From positions 62,001 through 126,000 of the forward strand of contig CANLHK010000001.1 in assembly GCA_947490615.1 (NCBI GenBank): a stretch of DNA of 64,000 nucleotides, in the 5' to 3' direction. Both the position numbers and the translations under genes were made by a program. Below the pieces are notes generated by a model, which saw nothing but the letters and a program-made list of their open reading frames with translations, did no database searches and was not told the origin of the DNA. This document shows, piece by piece, positions 9,338 through 16,872 of the stretch (position 1 is its first letter; the number at the start of each line of letters is the position of its first letter). The DNA comes from Planctomycetaceae bacterium. GTDB taxonomy: Bacteria; Planctomycetota; Phycisphaerae; Phycisphaerales; SM1A02.

Positions 9338-10385
9338 CGCTGCCCTCGGTCCGCTCGCGGCCGTTGCCTACATCACGGCGAGCCGCGCAGGCGATTCAGC
9401 TGAACGCACCGCCATCGCCTCGATGGCCGCGATCGCTGAGGCCCGCGGCGCGCAGCTCGATGCCTATGGGCGTGAGCGGTTTCGCAGCGTGTCGAGCCTG
9501 GCCAGCGCGCCTGCATTCACGGACGCCGCGGTCGCGCTCGCGGCGACCTACGCGGCCGATGGCACACGAGACGACGCCGCCTACACCGCTGCGCTCGAAC
9601 CGCACAAGGCACACCTTGACGGGGTCGCGAAGTCCTGCGAATTCACTTCCATGCTGCTCATCGACGCCAGCGGACGCGTGGTGTACACGACGGGCGAGTC
9701 GCCCCTGCTCCATCACGCTCTCAGAGAGGCCCCGCTTGCCGGACTGGGCGTTTCGCGCGCTGTGGAACGGGTCCGCAGCGACCGTGCCACACAACTTTCG
9801 CCTCCATCGTTCGCGACCGAGGGAGCACCGGCTTCGCTCGAGGTCGTCGGACCCCTCCTGAAGGGTGACGAGCTTGTCGGATTTGTGGCGGTGACGCTCG
9901 ATCGCGCAGAGCTCGCGGCCATCGTCTCCGACTACACGGGACTCGGCCGCACGGGCGACATCGTTGGCGTCTGCCGCATTGGCGCTGAGATGGCGATCAC
10001 CACGCCGACGCGCGCAGACCGTGACGCTGCCTACACGCAACGGATCAAACTCGGCGCGAGCGAAGGCCGACGCTTGCAGGAACTCGTGTACGGCAGCCCG
10101 TTTCGGGGACGCGGAACTGACCTCGCTGGAAACGAAGTCGTCGGAGCGTGGGTCCGCGTGCCCTCACTGCGTTGGGGGCTCGGGGTCACCCAGCAGGTCG
10201 ATGAGGCGCTCGCTCTGACGCGAAGCCAGGAAGAGGTCGTCAAGACCGTCGCCATGGCGTCGATCCCGCCCGTCATCGTGCTGGCGTTGGCAACAGCCTG
10301 GTCGATCCGTCGGCGCCCCACGATGAGTACGCCTCAAGTCAGCCAATCGCAACAACGCACCGCCGACCCGACCAGCGTTGCCTGA
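9285..10385 (+). CDS. Membrane protein with extracytoplasmic Cache-like sensor domain
   Basis: N-terminal TM (RLRLLACCLIAALGPLAAVAYITA), about 290 aa extracytoplasmic domain, C-terminal TM (AMASIPPVIVLALATAWSI). Start set at MRSLLSSVRLRL. Confidence 0.6.
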   Translation: MRSLLSSVRLRLLACCLIAALGPLAAVAYITASRAGDSAERTAIASMAAIAEARGAQLDAYGRERFRSVSSLASAPAFTDAAVALAATYAADGTRDDAAYTAALEPHKAHLDGVAKSCEFTSMLLIDASGRVVYTTGESPLLHHALREAPLAGLGVSRAVERVRSDRATQLSPPSFATEGAPASLEVVGPLLKGDELVGFVAVTLDRAELAAIVSDYTGLGRTGDIVGVCRIGAEMAITTPTRADRDAAYTQRIKLGASEGRRLQELVYGSPFRGRGTDLAGNEVVGAWVRVPSLRWGLGVTQQVDEALALTRSQEEVVKTVAMASIPPVIVLALATAWSIRRRPTMSTPQVSQSQQRTADPTSVA

Positions 10386-10445
10386 TTGGCCTACGGCGTC
10401 GATTCAACGATCCATCGCATCCGCACCGCACTGGGCCAATGAGAA

Positions 10446-10481
10446 GCGCGGAGCCACGAGGTTTCCCTCGCGGCTCCGCGC
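10446..10481 (-). terminator. Hairpin downstream of the PEP-CTERM gene (GAAA loop on minus strand)
   Basis: 16-nt arms around TTTC on plus (GAAA on minus), one non-Watson-Crick position; weak U-tract. Confidence 0.65.
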
Positions 10482-10498
10482 ATCAGCAAGCAGAATTC

Positions 10499-11077
10499 TC
10501 AACGACGCCGTCGACCAGTCAACCCCGCGAGGGCGAGAAGTGCGACAGCTCCAGGAGCTGGTGCTGGTGGCTGGACTTGTCCGCCACCAGAAACCGGTGC
10601 TCCCGTTGCATCAACGAACGCGAGAGGACTGTCGGTACCGCCCTTGATGAAGAACGCTTCACTCTGCGAGTCTTGCGCCGCAGAGAAGAGCACCGCGGTG
10701 TAGGTACGACCTGCACGGAGCTCGATGGGCGCTGCTGAGAACATGATCGGCGACCAGCTCTGCGTGAAATCCGCTGGCGAGAGCGTCAGCGTCAGCAGAT
10801 TCACGGCGCTGCCAAAATCGCTGAATAGGCCTTCGTAAATCGAGAAAGTGATGCTCGCGCTGGTCTGTGGACCACGCTTCATCGTGAGCAGCGCGCCGCC
10901 GATGTCGGCGACATCTTGGCTGACGGAGTAAGTCCAGTGCTGCGTGTGATTCACATCACACTGCACTTGAGCTCCTGTCTGACCTGTGGACACAAAGATT
11001 GATGCCTCAGCAGCAGCCGCAAACGCCGACAGAGCGATGGCGGCGCACACCGTTGAACGAAACAACTGCGTACGCAT
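10499..11077 (-). CDS. PEP-CTERM (PAPG-type) exported protein
   Basis: Signal peptide MRTQLFRSTVCAAIALSAFAAAAEA; C-terminus PAPAPGAVALLALAGLTGRRRR. Confidence 0.8.
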   Translation of the reverse strand: MRTQLFRSTVCAAIALSAFAAAAEASIFVSTGQTGAQVQCDVNHTQHWTYSVSQDVADIGGALLTMKRGPQTSASITFSIYEGLFSDFGSAVNLLTLTLSPADFTQSWSPIMFSAAPIELRAGRTYTAVLFSAAQDSQSEAFFIKGGTDSPLAFVDATGAPVSGGGQVQPPAPAPGAVALLALAGLTGRRRR

Positions 11078-11123
11078 GATGGATTTCCCCGACAAGACCG
11101 AATTGAACTTTTGAGACTCGCAA

Positions 11124-11147
11124 AAGCGCGCCTCGACGGGCGCGCTT
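11124..11147 (-). promoter_or_regulatory. Leader hairpin upstream of the PEP-CTERM gene
   Basis: AAGCGCGCC-CGTCGA-GGCGCGCTT then TTGCGAG on minus; ends 47 nt before the start codon. Confidence 0.5.
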
Positions 11148-11430
11148 GCTTCTGAACCTCTCAGTTCTCTCTGCGCTCGCTCATACAACACGAGCGAATA
11201 CTGCGCCGAGAGAGACTGCGTGGATCGGATCATGTCGCGCGAGCGTTTGAACGCAAGTGACACGCGTCGGATTGTTGAAGGAGAGTTGAGGCGCGAACGC
11301 GATGCTTCGTTATGGAGTGTGGCGTTGCGATCGGGCTGGCCTGAAGCGCGCGCTCAGAGTTCGCGACTGAGCTGTCTCAAAGCTCCTCCAAGAATGCCTC
11401 CGCGTCGAAGTCTCAAAGTCCTGAACACCC

Positions 11431-11474
11431 AAAAAGAAGCGCGGAGCAGTGAGGTTTCCCTCGCTGCTCCGCGC
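11431..11474 (-). terminator. Rho-independent terminator, near-copy of the hairpin at 10446-10481
   Basis: Minus strand GCGCGGAGCAGCGAGG-GAAA-CCTCACTGCTCCGCGC then TTCTTTTT. Confidence 0.8.
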
Positions 11475-11590
11475 ATCACAGCACGATTGGGGGCCTGAAG
11501 CGATCCCGCGCTTCGAGCCACGTGTGGCATGGGCTCCACTGGTTTTTCGTAGGTAGTACGCGGCCTGTCAGACGCGCATTTCCCTCCCTA

Positions 11591-11738
11591 CGGTCCTTGG
11601 ATCCCTAGTCCTGTCTCTTCGGCAAGTGAGGCGCCCATTGCTGGGGTCCCTAAGGCTTCACTCGCGCACTGTCCCTTTTTCCTAACTGCCACAACCAAAC
11701 CGCGCCTGAGAGCGGTCCAAAGATCCGAGTCCTGTGTC
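11591..11738 (-). repeat. Imperfect direct repeat pair of 26-27 bp
   Basis: 11591-11617 CGGTCCTTGGATCCCTAGTCCTGTCTC and 11713-11738 CGGTCCAAAGATCCGAGTCCTGTGTC. Confidence 0.7.
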
Positions 11739-11747
11739 CAGCAGGGC

Positions 11748-12149
11748 TCAGTTCCGCGGCACGAAGAGTGCGACATGCATCGCAGCTCCAGTGACCGTAG
11801 GCTCGCTTCTTTCGCGCATCAACTTCCGCGTGCCAGCGCTTCCAGAGTGAACTCTAGAAGCTTCCGCTGACATTCCTTGAAGTTGGTCGGAAACGCCAAC
11901 TTCCTCAGAAGAGTTCTGCGCGGACGAAACGACCGCGTTGGACTCACTCTGACCGTGCGCTAGGTTCAGGCCTTCGCCTGCGCCGAGCCCGATCAGGAGT
12001 GTCGGGAGACACACCGCAAGAAACAATACAACTCGAGGGGCCCGAGGAGCAAAATGCTGCCAAGAACCACTCACCTCCCGGAACAACCGGGAAGTCCTAT
12101 CGTGCGACGACAAAACGCGTCGCGTCGAAGTTCCACGTTCGACAAACAT
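11748..12149 (-). CDS. Hypothetical small protein with one hydrophobic segment
   Basis: 133 aa ORF with VVLFLAVCLPTLLIGLGAG; lies upstream of the terminator at 11431-11474; no recognised family. Confidence 0.35.
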   Translation of the reverse strand: MFVERGTSTRRVLSSHDRTSRLFREVSGSWQHFAPRAPRVVLFLAVCLPTLLIGLGAGEGLNLAHGQSESNAVVSSAQNSSEEVGVSDQLQGMSAEASRVHSGSAGTRKLMRERSEPTVTGAAMHVALFVPRN

Positions 12150-12339
12150 ATGAGGGTCACTCTCTCCCTTTGAGGGACCCTCCCTCCGAGATCGAACATG
12201 CCCTGCCTTCGCGCGCCGTCAACGCACAATTCTGAAAACAGTCGTCTTTTTGGGTAGCGCGCCATAACGGTCTGTTGGGCTTGTGTTTGCGCCCGAAAAT
12301 TCTCAGGACCATCGGGTGGACAACTCTGGAACCGAGGCC

Positions 12340-12374
12340 AAAAACGGAAAGGGGCGGTCCTTGTGGACCGCCCC
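12340..12374 (-). terminator. Terminator of flagellin gene 1
   Basis: GGGGCGGTCC-ACAA-GGACCGCCCC then TTTCCGTTTTT on minus. Confidence 0.85.
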
Positions 12375-12440
12375 CTCTTTCTCGTGTTGTTCCCCTAAAG
12401 GTGAACCTGTCGGGGTTCCTCCGCCCCTCGCTGTCGGGTT

Positions 12441-13913
12441 TTAGCCGAGGAGCGAGAGGACCTGCTGGGGAGCGCTGTTGGCAAGGGCCAAGGCCTGGGT
12501 CGCAGCCTGCGAGAGGATCTGCGAACGAGTCATGGTTGCCGTTTCCGCTGCAAAGTCGGTGTCACGAATGGCACTCTCTGCTGCAGTGGTGTTCTCAAGC
12601 GCGATGCCAAGACTGGAGATCGTTGCACCGACGACGTTCTTCTGGAACGCGCCGAGACGACCGCGGAGACTGGAGACCTGCTTGATGGCAGAGTCAATGA
12701 CGTCCTGAGCCTTCGAGAGGTCGCCGTTCTGAACGTTGGCAAGACCACCCGACTTGAGGTCGGAGAGGAAGCCTGCCTCATTACCACCGAGGTTACCCGT
12801 GGTGACGGTCTCGATACCGAGCGAGACCTTACCAGCGAGGTTCACCGACGGAGCGAGGTTGAAGTTCGCACCACCGCTGGTGATGTGGAAAGTCTGCGTT
12901 CCGCCGACGTCGTTCATTGTGCTCGTACCGTCGAAGGTGATCGAGACATCGAAGCCGTCGCTCGAAACGCGGGCAGTCAGGCCGTCCGTAGTGGCCGAGG
13001 TGCCGTTGATGAGCACAGTTGCGTTGCGACCCGCATCCTTGAGATCGCCGACGGCTGCGCCGCCAGTCGCTGCTGCAAAGATGAAGTCCGTGGCGCCCTG
13101 GTTCGAGAGCTCCTTGACACGCACGAACGAATCGCTTCCGTAGGCCGTGGAGTTGATCGAGACGCGATCGGCCGCAGAGGCCGACTGCACCGCGGAGATT
13201 CCCAGGGCGTCCTTGAAGCTGTTGATCGCGGTGAGGATGTCGGTCTGCGAGGTGCCCGAGGCGAAGGTGAACTGCTGCACACCCTTCGTTCCCGTGATTT
13301 CGAAGCTGACTTCACCCGAACCACCGTTGGCGAAGTTCGCACCCGTCGACAGGAACACAGCACCGGTCTGGGCTGACTCAAGGACGGTGATGGTCACTGC
13401 GCGGGCAGTGCCGTCATCCGAGAGCTTGGCAGCGTTGACCGTCACGTCCGTGAGGAGCGTGTCGTCCACACCGCTGACCGTGTAGTCGAAGTTGCCGTTC
13501 AGGAGCTTGGTGCCCTGGAAGCTGGTGGCGTTGGCGATACGGTCGATGGTCTGAAGGATCGAGTCGATCTGGAGCTGATTTGCATCGCGCTCTTCCTTCG
13601 ACACGCCTGCCTCGTTGGCGGTGGCGCCCACGAGACCCTGCAGTTCGACGAGCATGTTCGAGACTTCCTGCAGACCACCTTCGGCGACGTTCACGACCTG
13701 CTCAGCGCGCTGAGAGTTCGAGATGGCGCTGTTGATGGCCGACTTCTCCGCACGGAGATTCTCCGATGCGATGAGGCCTGCGGGGTCGTCTGCACCACGA
13801 TTGATGCGAAGACCGGTCGACAGGCGTTGCAGGCTCTGAGCCATGCCCTTGTTCTGGTTGCCCAGCACGCGCTGAGCAATGAGTGACGGAATGTTCTGAT
13901 TGATACGACTCAT
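12441..13913 (-). CDS. fliC: Flagellin (copy 1)
   Basis: N-term MSRINQNIPSLIAQRVLGNQNKGMAQSLQRLSTGLRINRGADDPAGLIASENLRAE; C-term ALENTTAAESAIRDTDFAAETATMTRSQILSQAATQALALANSAPQQVLSLLG. Confidence 0.96.
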   Translation of the reverse strand: MSRINQNIPSLIAQRVLGNQNKGMAQSLQRLSTGLRINRGADDPAGLIASENLRAEKSAINSAISNSQRAEQVVNVAEGGLQEVSNMLVELQGLVGATANEAGVSKEERDANQLQIDSILQTIDRIANATSFQGTKLLNGNFDYTVSGVDDTLLTDVTVNAAKLSDDGTARAVTITVLESAQTGAVFLSTGANFANGGSGEVSFEITGTKGVQQFTFASGTSQTDILTAINSFKDALGISAVQSASAADRVSINSTAYGSDSFVRVKELSNQGATDFIFAAATGGAAVGDLKDAGRNATVLINGTSATTDGLTARVSSDGFDVSITFDGTSTMNDVGGTQTFHITSGGANFNLAPSVNLAGKVSLGIETVTTGNLGGNEAGFLSDLKSGGLANVQNGDLSKAQDVIDSAIKQVSSLRGRLGAFQKNVVGATISSLGIALENTTAAESAIRDTDFAAETATMTRSQILSQAATQALALANSAPQQVLSLLG

Positions 13914-14290
13914 GACAACTGTCCTCCGTGATATGCCGGGACTCCGGCTGGTTCGTTTCGACCGCCCCGCCTTGGGGCGTTCGCGCCCTCCGCGCATGCG
14001 GTGGTCTCTCTCGGTTGCTTGCCGGTCCTCCAGCAAGTCCGAACGATGATGAAGGCGCGTCCTGCACCCAGTGCTTGGCGGGACTGAGGTTCCCGACGCC
14101 GTTGAGATCGGAGGAGCACAGGGGTGACTTCACGGGCAGCCTGCATTTCCCGCCCGATTCGCCGTGGGAAGAGTCGGATGGGGAAAAAGCCCGCCACTTC
14201 TGCGCGTCGCGACGGACCTGCGGACTCGCCCCACGAGTTACCGAGCCGCGACGGCGAGTTCGAGACGGGTTTCGGAAGGCCGATTGAGCC

Positions 14291-14325
14291 AAAAATGCGA
14301 CCGCCCAGCAGATGCTGGGCGGTCG
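14291..14325 (-). terminator. Terminator of flagellin gene 2
   Basis: CGACCGCCCAGC-ATCT-GCTGGGCGGTCG then CATTTTT on minus. Confidence 0.88.
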
Positions 14326-14373
14326 GGAGGGTCAGTCAGGTTGAAGGAGCAGGTCCCAATGGACTCCCCACGA

Positions 14374-15843
14374 TTACTGGAGGAGCCTGAGCACATTCTG
14401 CGAACTCGAGTTCGCGGTCGCAAGGACCGAGGTGCCGGCCTGCTGAAGGATCTGGGCTCGGGTCATGGCGGCAGTCTCAGCGGCGAAGTCCGTGTCGCGG
14501 ATCTTCGATTCGCTCGAGGTGATGTTCTCAAGACCAACCTGCAAGCTGCGTGAGTTGGTCTGCAGCGTGTTGCGCTCGAAGGCGCCGAGTCGTCCACGAA
14601 GAATCGAAACTTCCGTGATCGCAGCGCTCAGCACATCGCTTGCTTCCGCTGTCCTTCCGAGCGCCAGCGCATTGGGCTGGCCACTCTTGAGACTGTCGAG
14701 GAAGAAGCGCCCGCCTTCGATGGTGGTGCCACCGATGCGGCTCGCCGCCACCGACTTGATGCCGATACCGACTTGTTGCGCGGTGGTGATCGACGGTCCG
14801 AGTTGGAAGGTCGCTCCACCACCCGTGATGTTGAAGTTCGACGGCGTTCCGCTCACGGTCGTCGCAAAGAGATCACTGAGTTCGACATCGATGGCCAACG
14901 CTGGCGTGTTCAAGGCCACCGCGGTGCCGTTGCCGGTCGCCAGGGCACCGTTGATGATCGCCGCCACATCGCGACCTGTGTCACGCTGCGTCGCTGTACC
15001 ACCTGGTGCGCTGTAGGTCTGGAAGAATGCGCCACCCTGTCCAATGCGACGGACCGAGACAAACGAATCGCTGCCGTAGTCGGTCGAGTTGAAGTAGATG
15101 CCTGAGAGCATGCTCGCGCTGTTGCGAAGCGCTGCGCTGATACCTGTCGTGTCGCGCACGGTGTTGACCGCAGCAAGGACGGCGGAGAGCGCGGTGCCCG
15201 ACACAAAGGTCAGCGTCTGCACACCGAGATTGCCCGCGAGTTCAAGCGTGACGCTTGAAGCCAGCGTGCCCGTCGCGGCCGAGAGGAAGAGCTGCCCAGT
15301 TTGCGCGGACTGCGTGACTTCCACCGAGACAGCGATGGAAGGATTGCTTCCAAACTGCACGCCGTGGATGTCCACGCCGTCGATGTCGACCGCGTTGATG
15401 CCGCTCGTGACATACTCCAAGGAGCCATTGAGCAGTTGCAGACCCGCGAACGAAGCCGTGTTGGAAATGCGCGTGATCGATTCGACCGCGCTGTCGATCT
15501 CCAACTGGTTGGCCTGGATTTCCTCTTCGCTGATGCCGCCCGTGTTGGCGCTGTTCACCACGAGACTCTTGATCGAGTTGAGCAGGTCGGCGACCTCGGC
15601 GAGGTAGCCTTCGGTCGTTGCGATGACCGAGCTTGCGCGCTCCGAGTTGTCGATCGCTTGTCCGATGCCCCTGATCTCCGAACGCAAGCGCTCGGACACA
15701 ATCAGGCCAGCGGGATCATCGGCGCCGCGGTTGATCCGCAGGCCAGTGGCGAGGCGTTGGAGGCGAGTAGAGAGGTCGACATTCGATCGCGCGAGGTTGT
15801 TCTGTGCGATGAGCGACGGGACGTTGGTATTGATGCGAGCCAT
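14374..15843 (-). CDS. fliC: Flagellin (copy 2)
   Basis: MARINTNVPSLIAQNNLARSNVDLSTRLQRLATGLRINRGADDPAGLIVSERLRSE...SESKIRDTDFAAETAAMTRAQILQQAGTSVLATANSSSQNVLRLLQ; RBS AAGGAGG. Confidence 0.96.
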   Translation of the reverse strand: MARINTNVPSLIAQNNLARSNVDLSTRLQRLATGLRINRGADDPAGLIVSERLRSEIRGIGQAIDNSERASSVIATTEGYLAEVADLLNSIKSLVVNSANTGGISEEEIQANQLEIDSAVESITRISNTASFAGLQLLNGSLEYVTSGINAVDIDGVDIHGVQFGSNPSIAVSVEVTQSAQTGQLFLSAATGTLASSVTLELAGNLGVQTLTFVSGTALSAVLAAVNTVRDTTGISAALRNSASMLSGIYFNSTDYGSDSFVSVRRIGQGGAFFQTYSAPGGTATQRDTGRDVAAIINGALATGNGTAVALNTPALAIDVELSDLFATTVSGTPSNFNITGGGATFQLGPSITTAQQVGIGIKSVAASRIGGTTIEGGRFFLDSLKSGQPNALALGRTAEASDVLSAAITEVSILRGRLGAFERNTLQTNSRSLQVGLENITSSESKIRDTDFAAETAAMTRAQILQQAGTSVLATANSSSQNVLRLLQ

Positions 15844-15871
15844 GGCAATCCTCCTTGACTGAGAGGCCCGG

Positions 15872-16183
15872 TCAGGCGGTCTCGCGCCTGCTGGTCTGGG
15901 TTGCCGCGAGCTTCGCGGCTGTGGGCAGGACCGTCCCGCCCGAGGGAGCCTTCGCGCCGCGTGCATGCGCACGAGGACGAAGTAAGCCGAGTTCACCGCG
16001 GAACGCCGCAGCTTGCTCGTTCTCATTCTTGATGGCGTCGTACACCTCTTTGCGGTGCACAGCCACTGTTGCAGGCGCTTTGATGCCGATTCGCACCTTG
16101 TCGCCTCGAATGTCCACGATCGTGAGTTCGACGTCATCGCCGATCATGATCGTTTCGTCGATCTGCCTGGAGAGCACCAGCAT
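15872..16183 (-). CDS. csrA: Carbon storage regulator CsrA with C-terminal extension
   Basis: [51 protein letters not shown]; about 40 extra residues after the core. Confidence 0.96.
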   Translation of the reverse strand: MLVLSRQIDETIMIGDDVELTIVDIRGDKVRIGIKAPATVAVHRKEVYDAIKNENEQAAAFRGELGLLRPRAHARGAKAPSGGTVLPTAAKLAATQTSRRETA

Positions 16184-16288
16184 GATGCGGGCTCCTTCCT
16201 TGTGGGCATCCGTGCCCGTGAGAGTTCATCCATGTCACGCTGGCATTTGCCAGCACGCCATCTATCCCGGACTGACACAACGCACGCG

Positions 16289-16735
16289 TCAGGCGATCTT
16301 GGCGACCGCGGTCTCCGCGATCTTCACCAACTCGTGGCGGGTCGACCACTTCTTCTCGGCAAGCACCAGCTGCATCGCCGTGCGATTGCCGCTGTTCACC
16401 ACCAAGGGACCCTGAAGGTTCGCGGTGAGCGACTGGTCGCGCTTGTTCACGATCACGAGCACCTGGGCATCCGCGATCTCGCGCAATCCGAGTTCGTCCA
16501 TCTGCTCTTTGCGAATGTTGGCTTGGAAGTCCGGCAGCCAGAGGGCTGGGTCGGTGACCACGAACGCGAGATCCGCGCTCTCGGTCGATTGCAGCCAGAA
16601 GAACACGCCGTTCTCGTCGGGCTGCAGCAAAGCGAACTTCTTGTAGCTCGAGAAGCCCAGCAATCCGCCGGGGAACTCGAGGGTGCGCGACTCGTCGATG
16701 TCGACAGGGCCAAAGCGCGTGGTCTGGATCAGCAT
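16289..16735 (-). CDS. fliW: Flagellar assembly factor FliW
   Basis: TTRFGPVDIDESRTLEFPGGLLGFSSYKKFALLQPDE; next to csrA and flagellins. Confidence 0.92.
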   Translation of the reverse strand: MLIQTTRFGPVDIDESRTLEFPGGLLGFSSYKKFALLQPDENGVFFWLQSTESADLAFVVTDPALWLPDFQANIRKEQMDELGLREIADAQVLVIVNKRDQSLTANLQGPLVVNSGNRTAMQLVLAEKKWSTRHELVKIAETAVAKIA

Positions 16736-16872
16736 GTCCTGTGCTCCATGCGGCCTTCCAATCCTTGGAGTCTGGCATCCATGCCAGTCGGGCTCCATCC
16801 CTGGTCCGATCAAAGGGGCCGTACCCTCGATCAGTGAACCGCGCTTCCGCGCGGGTTGTGTGCTGTGCTGTG

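Noticed and set aside
16226-16290. Possible sigma-54 promoter upstream of csrA
   Set aside because: TGGC and GC elements are present but the -24/-12 spacing is wrong; the TGGCAAATGCCA palindrome explains the match.
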